DNA from: Massilia sp. CFBP 13721 | Lineage (GTDB): Bacteria > Pseudomonadota > Gammaproteobacteria > Burkholderiales > Burkholderiaceae_D | Assembly: GCF_014842025.1 (NCBI RefSeq) | Contig: NZ_JACYUY010000028.1 | Coordinates: 1 to 64,000 of the forward strand | Reading direction: 5' to 3' | DNA length: 64,000 nt | Notes under the pieces: model-generated | The model's database searches: none | Told to the model about the DNA's origin: nothing | What the model saw: the letters and a program-made list of their open reading frames with translations, nothing else | Program-made: the position numbers and the translations under genes | Part shown: one piece after another, positions 30,654 to 38,146 of the stretch | Layout: each line of letters starts with the position of its first letter | Numbering within the stretch: the first letter of the stretch is position 1

Positions 30654-32467
30654 TGTTGGTTCTCCAAAAGGGATGGCGCTCTTTCGATGGCGCCGGGGGT
30701 GGTGATCGGGTGCTGAAAACGGATGTGCTGCGGATAAGGATAAATGTCGACCAGCTCGCCCGCCAGGATGCGGTCCTTGTGTGCCTGCCACCAGGTGCGC
30801 GTCAACAGGTCGGCGTGGTACTGCAGAAAATGGTGGCGGATCTTGGCATTTCCAAGAAGGAAACGGCCGAATTGTTCGGGAAAGACGTCGTGCTTGCCGA
30901 TCGGGTACCAGGGCTCGGCCGCCATCTCGTCTTCCTCGTTGCGCGCCGCCGGAATATCGCGGAACACGCAATCGGTCAGATATTCGATCTCGTCATAGTC
31001 ATAAAACACGACCCGGCCCTGGCGCGTCACGCCGAAATTTTTGTACAGCATATCGCCCGGAAAAATATTCGCGGCGACCAGGTCGCGGATCGCATTCCCG
31101 TATTCGCGCACGCCATGCTCGAGGCGCGCCACGTCGCCGGCTTGTTCGGCCGCGGCCAGGTACATATTCAGCGGCACCATGCGGCGCTCGATATACAGGT
31201 GCTTGACGATGATGCGCTCGCCTTCGAGCTCGACCAGCGAAGGTGTGTGCCGCTGCAGTTCGGCCAGCAGTTCTTCACTGAAGCGCGCCAGCGGAAAGGC
31301 GACATCCGAATATTCGAGCGTATCGGCCATGCGCCCGACCCGGTCGTGGTGTTTGACCAGCAGGTATTTTTGCTTGACCAGGGCGCGCGTCGTCTCTTTC
31401 GGCGGCGGATAGAAATCCTTGATTACCTTGAAGACGTAAGGGAAAGAGGGCAGTTCGAAGACCAGCATCACCAGGCCGCGAATGCCGGGTGCGCTCTGAA
31501 AACGGTCCGAGCTGTGCTTCAAATGCTGCAGGTAATCGCGGTAAAACAGGGTTTTGCCCTGTTTTTGCAGGCCCAGCAGCGTATAGATCTCGCTTTTCGG
31601 TTTGCGCGGCAGCAGCGCGCGCAGGAATTGCACGTAGGCCGACGGCACTTCCATGTCGACCAAAAAATAAGCACGCGTAAACGAGAACAGGAGCGCGATC
31701 TGTTCCGGGTCGGTCAGCACCGTGTCGAGCACCAGCGCGCCGCGCCCGTCGTGCAGTACTGGAATCACGAACGGATAGTCGCGCGCGCCATTCAGCGCAC
31801 GGCCGACGATATACGCGCCTTTATTCCGGAAGAACAGATTGGATAGTACCTGGAATTGCTGGTTCGGCTCGGCCTCGTGCAAGCCGAACGCTTCGGTCAT
31901 GCGCGCTTCGACCAGGGCGACGTCGCGCTCGAGCGCGGCGAAAGGGCAGGCCAGCTGGAAATTGGTGACGATGCGTTGCAAGGCAAAGCGCAAGCCGTCG
32001 GCGGCCGGGTAATACACGCGGTAGGTCGGCAGCAGTTCGTCGGTCTCGATGTACTCGGTCGAAATCACCGGACGGACGAACAGGAAATCGTTGTGGTAAT
32101 AGCTGCGGTGCAGGATGTGGCAGCTGACCGAATTGAAAAAGGTTTCGGCCAGTTCCGGTTGCTTGTGGCCGGACAGCAGGCCGATGTAATGTAGCTTGAT
32201 TTCGCGCCAGACGTGGTCGGCCAGGTCCTCGGGTGCGTACTCGTCCTCCAGGGCGCGCACGGCTTCCTGCACGCGCTGGTCATAGTAATCGATGCGCTCG
32301 CGCGCGGCGCGCTGGGCGACTTCCCAGTTGGCCGTTTCGAAATGGCGTTTCGCGGCCTGGCTGGCGCTGCGGAACAGGCGGTAATGCTTGTCGAACCCGT
32401 CGAGGATACTGCGCGCGATGTCGAATGCGATCTGGGAAGACAGCAGTTTGGGGAACGCTTGTGTCAT
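30650..32467 (-). CDS. aceK: Isocitrate dehydrogenase kinase/phosphatase
   Basis: AceK phosphorylates and dephosphorylates isocitrate dehydrogenase and so directs carbon between the TCA cycle and the glyoxylate shunt. The 605-residue product is of normal length (E. coli 578). Recognisable blocks are ILDGFDKHYRLFR near the N-terminus, SVSCHILHRSYYHNDFLFVRP, the ATP-binding region in FQSAPGIRGLVMLVFELPSFPYVFKVIKD, and the catalytic segment GDMLYKNFGVTRQGRVVFYDYDEIEYL. The kinase/phosphatase Asp sits in the last block. The stop overlaps the thiolase start by 4 bases, tying acetyl-CoA supply to shunt control. Confidence 0.96.
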   Translation of the reverse strand: MTQAFPKLLSSQIAFDIARSILDGFDKHYRLFRSASQAAKRHFETANWEVAQRAARERIDYYDQRVQEAVRALEDEYAPEDLADHVWREIKLHYIGLLSGHKQPELAETFFNSVSCHILHRSYYHNDFLFVRPVISTEYIETDELLPTYRVYYPAADGLRFALQRIVTNFQLACPFAALERDVALVEARMTEAFGLHEAEPNQQFQVLSNLFFRNKGAYIVGRALNGARDYPFVIPVLHDGRGALVLDTVLTDPEQIALLFSFTRAYFLVDMEVPSAYVQFLRALLPRKPKSEIYTLLGLQKQGKTLFYRDYLQHLKHSSDRFQSAPGIRGLVMLVFELPSFPYVFKVIKDFYPPPKETTRALVKQKYLLVKHHDRVGRMADTLEYSDVAFPLARFSEELLAELQRHTPSLVELEGERIIVKHLYIERRMVPLNMYLAAAEQAGDVARLEHGVREYGNAIRDLVAANIFPGDMLYKNFGVTRQGRVVFYDYDEIEYLTDCVFRDIPAARNEEDEMAAEPWYPIGKHDVFPEQFGRFLLGNAKIRHHFLQYHADLLTRTWWQAHKDRILAGELVDIYPYPQHIRFQHPITTPGAIERAPSLLENQQ

Positions 32468-32526
32468 CGTTCGTCTCGCGCCAGGGTCTGGTGATCGGCT
32501 ATTTTTCGCTGTGTGTGCAGCAGGAC

Positions 32527-32657
32527 GCAGGGTGGGCGGGGGTTTTGGTCCGGGGGACCAAAACCGCCCACGCGATGATCGTTATCGGCTCTGATACCGA
32601 GCCGGATGATCTCGCTGCCAACTATCACCGCGTGGGCGGAGGATCCGCCCACCCTAC
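32527..32657. repeat. REP-like inverted pair (family A)
   Basis: The forward copy at 32527-32574 begins GCAGGGTGG rather than GTAGGGTGG and has a long stem (GGGCGG...TTTTGG/CCAAAA...CCGCCC). The reverse copy at 32628-32657 has stem GGGCGG/CCGCCC. Both lie in the gap between aceK and the isovaleryl-CoA dehydrogenase gene. Confidence 0.72.
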
Positions 32658-32685
32658 ATCCCTTCGGCAAATTTCCCGATTGCTT

Positions 32686-33870
32686 TTACATCGTCTCGTT
32701 AAACAACTCACGCCCGATCAGCATGCGGCGGATTTCGCTGGTGCCAGCGCCGATTTCGTAGAGCTTCGCATCGCGCCAGAGACGACCGACCGGATACTCG
32801 TTGATATAGCCATTCCCGCCCAGCGTCTGGATCGCCTCGCCGGCCATCCAGGTGGCCTTTTCGGCGCTGTACAAAATGGCGCTGGCGGCGTCCTTGCGCA
32901 GGGCGCGCACCTGTTCGGGCGAGGTCGCGCGGTCGCAAGCCTGGCCGACCGCGTACACGTAGGCGCGGCACGCCATCATGGTCGAATACATGTCCGCCAC
33001 CTTGCCCTGCATGAGCTGGAATTCACCGATCGCCTGGCCGAACTGCTTGCGCTCATGAATATAGGGAACCACCGAATCCATGCAGGCCGCCATGATGCCG
33101 AGCGGGCCGCCCGACAACACGGTGCGCTCGAAATCGAGGCCCGACATCAGTACGTTGACGCCCTTGCCGACGCCGCCCAGCACGTTCTCCACAGGCACTT
33201 CGCAATCCTGGAATACCAGTTCGCCGGTGTGCGAGCCGCGCATGCCGAGTTTATCCAGCTTCTGCGCGATCGAAAAACCTTGATAGCCCTTTTCGATCAG
33301 GAATGCAGTCATGCCGCGCGGACCCGCCTCCAGATCGGTTTTCGCATACACGACCAGGGTGTCGGCGTCGGGACCATTGGTGATCCACATCTTGGTGCCG
33401 TTCAACACATAGCGGTCGCCGCGCAATTCCGCTTTCAGTTTCATGCTGACCACGTCGGAGCCGGCGTTCGGCTCGGACATGGCCAGTGCGCCGACGTGTT
33501 CGCCCGAGATCAGCTTCGGCAGGTATTTTTGTTTTTGTTCTTCGGTGCCGTTGCGCTTGATCTGGTTCACGCACAGGTTCGAGTGGGCGCCATACGACAG
33601 GCCGACCGAGGCCGAGGCGCGCGAGATTTCTTCCATGGCGACGATGTGCGCCAGGTAGCCCATGTTGGCGCCGCCGTATTCCTCGCTGACGGTGATGCCG
33701 AGCAGGCCCAGTTCGCCCATCTTCTTCCAGAGGTCCATCGGGAACTGGTCGGTGCGGTCGATTTCCGCCGCACGTGGGGCGATTTCGGCGGCCGCGAACT
33801 GTTGGACTGCTTCGCGCAGCGCGGCGATGTCTTCGCCATGGTCAAAGGTCAAGCCTGGAAGATGCAGCAT
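32686..33870 (-). CDS. ivd: Isovaleryl-CoA dehydrogenase
   Basis: This flavoenzyme oxidises isovaleryl-CoA to 3-methylcrotonyl-CoA in leucine catabolism. The 394-residue product has AMSEPNAGSDVVSMKLKA, NGTKMWITNGPDADTLVVYAKT, IQTLGGNGYINEYPVGRLWRDAKLYEIGAGTSEIRRMLIGRELF, all close to IVD rather than general acyl-CoA dehydrogenases. The start at 33870 (LHLPGLTFDHGED) has AGAGGA upstream. A LiuR-type operator (33927-33946) lies about 57 bases upstream of the start, and the LiuR-like gene follows in the same direction. The rest of the leucine pathway is not in the window. Confidence 0.94.
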   Translation of the reverse strand: MLHLPGLTFDHGEDIAALREAVQQFAAAEIAPRAAEIDRTDQFPMDLWKKMGELGLLGITVSEEYGGANMGYLAHIVAMEEISRASASVGLSYGAHSNLCVNQIKRNGTEEQKQKYLPKLISGEHVGALAMSEPNAGSDVVSMKLKAELRGDRYVLNGTKMWITNGPDADTLVVYAKTDLEAGPRGMTAFLIEKGYQGFSIAQKLDKLGMRGSHTGELVFQDCEVPVENVLGGVGKGVNVLMSGLDFERTVLSGGPLGIMAACMDSVVPYIHERKQFGQAIGEFQLMQGKVADMYSTMMACRAYVYAVGQACDRATSPEQVRALRKDAASAILYSAEKATWMAGEAIQTLGGNGYINEYPVGRLWRDAKLYEIGAGTSEIRRMLIGRELFNETM

Positions 33871-33926
33871 GTCGTCCTCTCGGTGAGCGGGGAATGGTAA
33901 ATGGCAGTTCGCATGATACTCGCGTG

Positions 33927-33946
33927 TGACGTTAACGTAAACGTCA
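33927..33946. promoter_or_regulatory. LiuR-type operator upstream of ivd
   Basis: TGACGTTAACGTAAACGTCA has perfect 7-base arms (TGACGTT/AACGTCA). It lies between the stop of the MerR-type regulator gene and the ivd start, where a promoter for ivd is expected. The motif resembles published proteobacterial LiuR sites. Confidence 0.7.
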
Positions 33947-33985
33947 AGCAGCGAGTAAAGCAAGCCCCCTCGGCTTGCCGTGGAA

Positions 33986-34399
33986 TCAGGCGGCTTCGCT
34001 GGCGCCGGTCGGCGTGGCGCTGTCGGCCAGCAGGCGCCGGCATTCTTCCTCATGCGCGGAAATTTCTTCCAGTGCCATCTCGATGTCGGCGCGTTGCTGC
34101 TCGAGCGTTTCGCGCTGGTGCGCCAGGATGCCGAGAAAGCGGTCGATCTGGGCAACGGTATCTTTCGGCGACTCGTACATGTCGACGATGCTCTTGATTT
34201 CCGACAGCGTCAGGCCGAGGCGCTTGCCGCGCAGCGTCAACTTTAAACGGGTACGGTCGCGCGGCGTGTAGACGCGGTTGCGTCCGCCCACGCCTTCGCG
34301 GCTGGGGCTTAATAACCCCTGGTCTTCATAGAAGCGGATCGCGCGTGCGGTGATGTCGAATTCGCGCGCCAGTTCGGCGATGGTGTAGGTCGTGGGCAT
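33986..34399 (-). CDS. liuR: MerR family regulator, LiuR-like
   Basis: This 137-residue MerR protein has the N-terminal winged helix YTIAELAREFDITARAIRFYEDQGLLSPSREG, with GRNRVYTPRDRTRLKLTLRGKRLGLTLSEIKSIVDMY, then a coiled-coil dimer helix. The family member LiuR represses branched-chain amino-acid and fatty-acid catabolism genes. It lies directly upstream of ivd on the same strand, and palindromes of the LiuR type flank it on both sides (33927-33946 and 34472-34489). The identification rests on the match of regulator, target and sites. Confidence 0.87.
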   Translation of the reverse strand: MPTTYTIAELAREFDITARAIRFYEDQGLLSPSREGVGGRNRVYTPRDRTRLKLTLRGKRLGLTLSEIKSIVDMYESPKDTVAQIDRFLGILAHQRETLEQQRADIEMALEEISAHEEECRRLLADSATPTGASEAA

Positions 34400-34471
34400 T
34401 TCCGTAGAGTACTTCGTGCGGCTGAAAGTGGCAAAACGTGGAATCGCTTAAAATTCCTGTCTGGTGTTTCC

Positions 34472-34489
34472 GTTTACGTCAACGTCAAC
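34472..34489. promoter_or_regulatory. LiuR-type operator between liuR and the MBL hydrolase gene
   Basis: GTTTACGT-CA-ACGTCAAC has 8-base arms with one mismatch. It lies in the divergent gap, so it could control liuR itself and the hydrolase gene. Confidence 0.65.
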
Positions 34490-34535
34490 ACATTGTAGCG
34501 CGCCCGCATTGCATAACCACGAAAGATTGTCGAAC

Positions 34536-35588
34536 ATGAATCCGCTCGAAGCCCAGTTGCGTTATCCGTTTGGCGACGAATTGCCTGCCCCCGGCAGCGT
34601 GCGCGCCGTGGCGCCTGGTCTCGGCTGGCTGCGCATGGGGCTGCCGTTCGCGCTCGACCACATCAACCTGTGGCTGTTGGACGACGAACGGGAAGGGCGC
34701 AGCGGCTACACCGTCATCGATTGCGGCGTGGCGAATGAGCTCACCCGCGCCAACTGGGAACACGTGTTCGAAGGCCCGATGGGGGGCGCGCCCGTGCTGC
34801 GCGTACTGGCAACCCATTGCCACCCGGATCACGTCGGCCTGTCCGGCTGGCTGTGCACGCGTTTTGAAGCACCGTTCTGGCTGACGGCCGGCGAATTCGG
34901 TTTCGCCCGCATGATGGCGGCCGCCTTGCCGGGCGTCGATGGCCCCTCGGCGATTCCCCACTTCGAGCGCCATGGCCTGTGCGACCCCGCCATGCTCGAA
35001 CAGATGCGCAGCCGCCGTAATTACTATCCGTCGCTGGTGCCGAGCGTGCCGGACGCGTATACACGCCTGCAAGATGGCCAGACTGTCGCTATCGGCAACG
35101 TGCGTTGGCGCGTGATCACCGGTTTTGGCCATTCGCCGGAACACGCCTCGCTGTATTCGCAAGAATTGAACGTCCTGATCTCGGGCGACATGGTCTTGCC
35201 GCGCATTTCGACCAACGTCTCCGTGTTCGCCGTCGAACCGGAAGGCAACCCGCTGCAGCAATACCTCGACTCGCTCGATAAATTTGCGGACTTGCCGGCG
35301 GATGTGCTGGTGCTGCCCTCGCACGGTAAACCCTTTCATGGCTTGCACACGCGCATCGAGCAGTTGCGCGCACACCATGTGGCGCGCTTGGCCGAGGTGC
35401 AGGAAGCCTGCCGGAAGCCGGTCAGCGCCATGGACATCGTGCCGCTCATGTTCCGCCGTCCACTCGATGCCCACCAGCTCAGTTTTGCCCTGGGCGAGGC
35501 ACTCGCGCACCTGCACAAACTTTGGAATGATGGTATGTTAAAGCGGGTAACCGGCGCCGATGGCGTGATTCGGTTCCACCTGACCTGA
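34536..35588 (+). CDS. Metallo-beta-lactamase-fold hydrolase
   Basis: This 350-residue protein has the MBL metal motif THCHPDH (His94, His96, Asp98, His99), a second histidine in GFGHSPEHASLY, and an aspartate in LISGDMVLP, then a C-terminal helical domain of about 80 residues as in LACTB2-like and glyoxalase II-like proteins. ATG 34536 is chosen because the fold begins right after; a longer reading would overlap the operator. It is divergent from liuR and shares its operator, suggesting a thioesterase-like or other step tied to acyl-CoA catabolism. The substrate is unknown. Confidence 0.85.
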   Translation: MNPLEAQLRYPFGDELPAPGSVRAVAPGLGWLRMGLPFALDHINLWLLDDEREGRSGYTVIDCGVANELTRANWEHVFEGPMGGAPVLRVLATHCHPDHVGLSGWLCTRFEAPFWLTAGEFGFARMMAAALPGVDGPSAIPHFERHGLCDPAMLEQMRSRRNYYPSLVPSVPDAYTRLQDGQTVAIGNVRWRVITGFGHSPEHASLYSQELNVLISGDMVLPRISTNVSVFAVEPEGNPLQQYLDSLDKFADLPADVLVLPSHGKPFHGLHTRIEQLRAHHVARLAEVQEACRKPVSAMDIVPLMFRRPLDAHQLSFALGEALAHLHKLWNDGMLKRVTGADGVIRFHLT

Positions 35589-35813
35589 ACGATTCTTCGC
35601 CGGATCCGCCTGGGGCGTCCTGTCCCACGCGCATCCTGTGCAACGGCCCTCGGCCGGAGGCGCATGTCGCGCACGCGACACAACTATTATTTCCGTACGG
35701 ACACAAATAGGATACATTCATGCATCTTGGAAATTTTATGGCATGATGCGCCTTTGCGCGCAATTGCTATTCAATTTCCACTTCTTTGTTAAGTCTTCGA
35801 TTTAATAAATGTT

Positions 35814-35849
35814 ACAAATGGTATTTACAGCCCATTGACTGACATTTGT
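35814..35849. promoter_or_regulatory. Inverted repeat upstream of the XRE-like gene
   Basis: ACAAATG (35814-35820) and CATTTGT (35843-35849) are perfect 7-base inverted repeats with TTGACT (35835-35840), a -35-like hexamer, between them. The surrounding 35670-35870 is AT-rich. An autoregulatory site for the downstream HTH protein is possible. Confidence 0.4.
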
Positions 35850-35873
35850 GGTCGAGCATGAAATAGTGCCATC

Positions 35874-36287
35874 ATGAATTCCACGAACGAACGGGAGAGC
35901 TTTAGTGAGCGTCTCCAGCAAGCGCTGAAAAACGCACATTATTCACCGGACAGCCCGACACGATTGGCGCGCGAATTTAACATTCGCTTCGAAGGTCGTC
36001 CGATCACGGTGCATGCGGCCCGCAAATGGCTGGTGGGCGAAGCCATTCCGACCCAGGAAAAGCTGCGCATGATTGCCCAGTGGCTGGGCGTGCCTGCCGA
36101 CTGGCTGCGCTTTGGCGGCGCCGAGGCGCCCGGCGCGCAAGCCGAGGGCAGTGCCAGCGCGCGTTTCGAATCGGCCGACGTCAAGCTGATCGCCGACCTG
36201 CAGCGCCTCGACGAGCATCACCGCCAGCTGGCACGCGAGTTCATCCGTATGCTGGTACGCCTGAACCACCCGGTTCCGCAAAAGTAA
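35874..36287 (+). CDS. XRE-like helix-turn-helix regulator
   Basis: This 137-residue protein has a phage-repressor-like helix-turn-helix at about residues 28-78 (TRLAREFNIRFEGRPITVHAARKWLVGEAIPTQEKLRMIAQWLGVPADWLRFG). It is followed by a short helical C-terminal segment, not a LexA-type peptidase domain. Similar genes are found as stand-alone chromosomal regulators in Oxalobacteraceae. No phage genes surround it. Target genes are unknown. Confidence 0.82.
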   Translation: MNSTNERESFSERLQQALKNAHYSPDSPTRLAREFNIRFEGRPITVHAARKWLVGEAIPTQEKLRMIAQWLGVPADWLRFGGAEAPGAQAEGSASARFESADVKLIADLQRLDEHHRQLAREFIRMLVRLNHPVPQK

Positions 36288-36402
36288 GCCCGCGCCTTCG
36301 TCACGACTGCGTTTCCTCTTACAAATTTTCTTCCTGGTCGTGCAGTACAAATTGCCAGCGTTGGCGCATAATCGACTTCCCACAGCCGAGGATCGTGCGC
36401 CA

Positions 36403-36573
36403 ATGAAAAGCAATTACATGAACACTGCCCAGCTGAAAGAACTCATGACCGCGCCGCCGATGACGGCCGCGCGCCATGCCGAGGTGATGCGCAAGCGCAT
36501 TGCCCAGCGCCGCATGCTGGAAGAAGCACGGGAATTGAAAAAAGCGGGCGACAGCGACCACTACAAACGCTGA
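36403..36573 (+). CDS. Small hypothetical protein
   Basis: This 56-residue reading frame (from KSNYMNTAQLKELM) is rich in Lys, Arg, Glu and Met and should form mostly helices. It has no signal or membrane segment. The start could also be ATG 36418. Ribosome-binding signals are weak (GAGGA about 11 bases upstream). It is convergent with ubiX, 15 bases apart. Its coding bias resembles the neighbours, but I do not recognise it. Confidence 0.5.
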   Translation: MKSNYMNTAQLKELMTAPPMTAARHAEVMRKRIAQRRMLEEARELKKAGDSDHYKR

Positions 36574-36588
36574 CGAGCGCGCGCTGCG

Positions 36589-37194
36589 TTAGTTGGCGGA
36601 TGAGTCCGGCGCAGAGCGCATGCCGGACCAGCGCGGCGCCGCGGCATTCTCGACGCCCATTAAATCGAGCACCCGGTCGAGCGTATGGTCGACCATCTCG
36701 TCGATACTGGCCGGGCGATGATAAAAGCTCGGCAGCGGTGGGAAGATGATCCCGCCCATTTCCGTCACCGCCGTCATGTTGCGCAGGTGCGCCAGGTTCA
36801 GCGGCGTTTCGCGCACCATCAAGACCAGCCGGCGCCGTTCCTTGAGGATGACATCGGCCGCGCGTGCCACCAGGTTGTCGGCCAGGCCGTGGGCCACCGC
36901 CGCCAGGGTTTTCATCGAACAGGGCGCAATCACCATGCCGTCGGTCTGGAACGACCCACTGGCAATCGAAGCGCCGATTTCCCGATTCTTATGGACGACG
37001 TCAGCCAATGCCTCGACGTCGCGCCGCTGCATGCCGACTTCCTGATGCAGGGTCAAGGAGGCGGCGTCGGAGACCACCAGATGGGTCTCGACGCCGGGTA
37101 CTGCTTGCAGGCGCGCGAGCAGGCGCACGCCATAGACCGCGCCGGTCGCGCCGGTGATGCCGACGACGATCCGACGAGGCCGTGGATCAGGCAT
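36589..37194 (-). CDS. ubiX: Flavin prenyltransferase
   Basis: UbiX makes the prenylated FMN cofactor used by UbiD decarboxylase in ubiquinone synthesis. The 201-residue product has the FMN-binding start RRIVVGITGATGAVYGVRLL, the phosphate-binding SGSFQTDGMVIAPCSMKTLAAVAHGLADNLVARAADVILKERR, and RETPLNLAHLRNM, all standard for the family. It overlaps the upstream glutaredoxin gene by 8 bases (37187-37194), so they are likely co-transcribed. Confidence 0.95.
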   Translation of the reverse strand: MPDPRPRRIVVGITGATGAVYGVRLLARLQAVPGVETHLVVSDAASLTLHQEVGMQRRDVEALADVVHKNREIGASIASGSFQTDGMVIAPCSMKTLAAVAHGLADNLVARAADVILKERRRLVLMVRETPLNLAHLRNMTAVTEMGGIIFPPLPSFYHRPASIDEMVDHTLDRVLDLMGVENAAAPRWSGMRSAPDSSAN

Positions 37195-37504
37195 TTTTCG
37201 GGAACAGCGCCTGCAGTTCGCCCGACGCGTACATCTCGTTCATGATGTCGGTGCCACCGATGAATTCGCCGTTCACGTACAGCTGTGGAACGGTTGGCCA
37301 GTTCGAATAGTCCTTGATGCCCTGGCGCACTTCCGGATCTTCCAGCACATTGACGGTGGCGATGTTATCGACGCCGCAGGCTTTCAGGATCTGGATGGCG
37401 CGGCCGGAAAAGCCGCATTGCGGAAATTGGGCGGTGCCCTTCATGAACAGCACGACCGGGGTCGTGGTCACGGTGTCTTTGATCCAGGTTTGAACGTCGC
37501 TCAT
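37187..37504 (-). CDS. grxD: Monothiol glutaredoxin (Grx4 type)
   Basis: This 105-residue protein has the CGFS active site (Cys30-Ser33) in FPQCGFSGRAIQIL, the TVPQLYVNGEFIGGTDIM glutathione-binding segment, and full family length. Grx4 proteins bind a [2Fe-2S] cluster with glutathione, often with BolA-like partners, and take part in iron-sulfur transfer. A BolA-family gene is in this window at 59934, though far away. It overlaps ubiX by 8 bases. Confidence 0.95.
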   Translation of the reverse strand: MSDVQTWIKDTVTTTPVVLFMKGTAQFPQCGFSGRAIQILKACGVDNIATVNVLEDPEVRQGIKDYSNWPTVPQLYVNGEFIGGTDIMNEMYASGELQALFPKNA

Positions 37505-37626
37505 GTGCTTGCCTTCGGTGAGAAATGGGGAGATGGCGTCATTCTATAAGAAATCGACCGCGACGGTGCATTGCCGCCTGCGGTATGATCGGCTGGTTTC
37601 ACTTGTGCCAACAATCCAGGAATTCC

Positions 37627-37935
37627 ATGCAACAAGCTCCCAAAGCCGCGCCGTCCGCCGCGTTCAACCTCGTATTGACTGTCGTGCTCGGCTTTGTCGG
37701 CATCTTCGACATCGTCAGCGGCATCCGCGGCGGCGGCACCGGTGTGATCATTACCGGCCTGGCGCTGACGATCTACGCAGCCGTGCTGCTGCGCGACGCT
37801 TTGTATATCAAGAAGACTGGCCAGCCGGGCATGAGCCGCGCGCGCATGAACAAGATCGGGCTGGCTTGCCTGGCGCTGTATGTGTTCGGCATCCTGGTGA
37901 AACGCGTGCCGGAGATGGCGCAGTTTTTTGGATGA
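37627..37935 (+). CDS. Small membrane protein of unknown function
   Basis: This 102-residue protein has three hydrophobic helices: FNLVLTVVLGFVGIFDIVSGI, VIITGLALTIYAAVLLRDAL and IGLACLALYVFGILV. The start at 37627 is the first ATG before the first helix. It is divergent from grxD. A REP-like element follows its stop by about 30 bases. I do not recognise a family. Confidence 0.68.
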   Translation: MQQAPKAAPSAAFNLVLTVVLGFVGIFDIVSGIRGGGTGVIITGLALTIYAAVLLRDALYIKKTGQPGMSRARMNKIGLACLALYVFGILVKRVPEMAQFFG

Positions 37936-37963
37936 TTGTTGTTAAGCCATCGTTGACAGATGC

Positions 37964-37989
37964 GTAGGGTGGACACTTGTGCCCACGCG
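37964..37989 (+). repeat. REP-like element (family A), single
   Basis: GTAGGGTGGACAC...GTGCCCACGCG with a TT tip. One position in the stem is mismatched (A opposite C). It lies downstream of the small membrane protein gene. Confidence 0.7.
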
Positions 37990-38045
37990 GTCACCGTGTG
38001 ACGGGCAGCGGCTCCGCTGGGCCGCTGGTCCACGATCATCATGCA

Positions 38046-38108
38046 TTTTAGGGCGGCGCGCAGCGTTGCGGTATGCATCGGCACGACGCGCGGGCATGCC
38101 CGCCCGAC
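38046..38108. repeat. Degenerate GGGCATGCCC-type element (family B remnant)
   Basis: GCGGGCATGCCCGCCC at 38090-38105 matches the right end of the family B elements near mlaB. A poor partner, TTAGGGCGG, lies at 38047-38055. The unit appears shortened. Confidence 0.4.
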
Positions 38109-38146
38109 GGTGCGCCACTGCCGGCGGCTGCCGCTTATTTGCGTAC

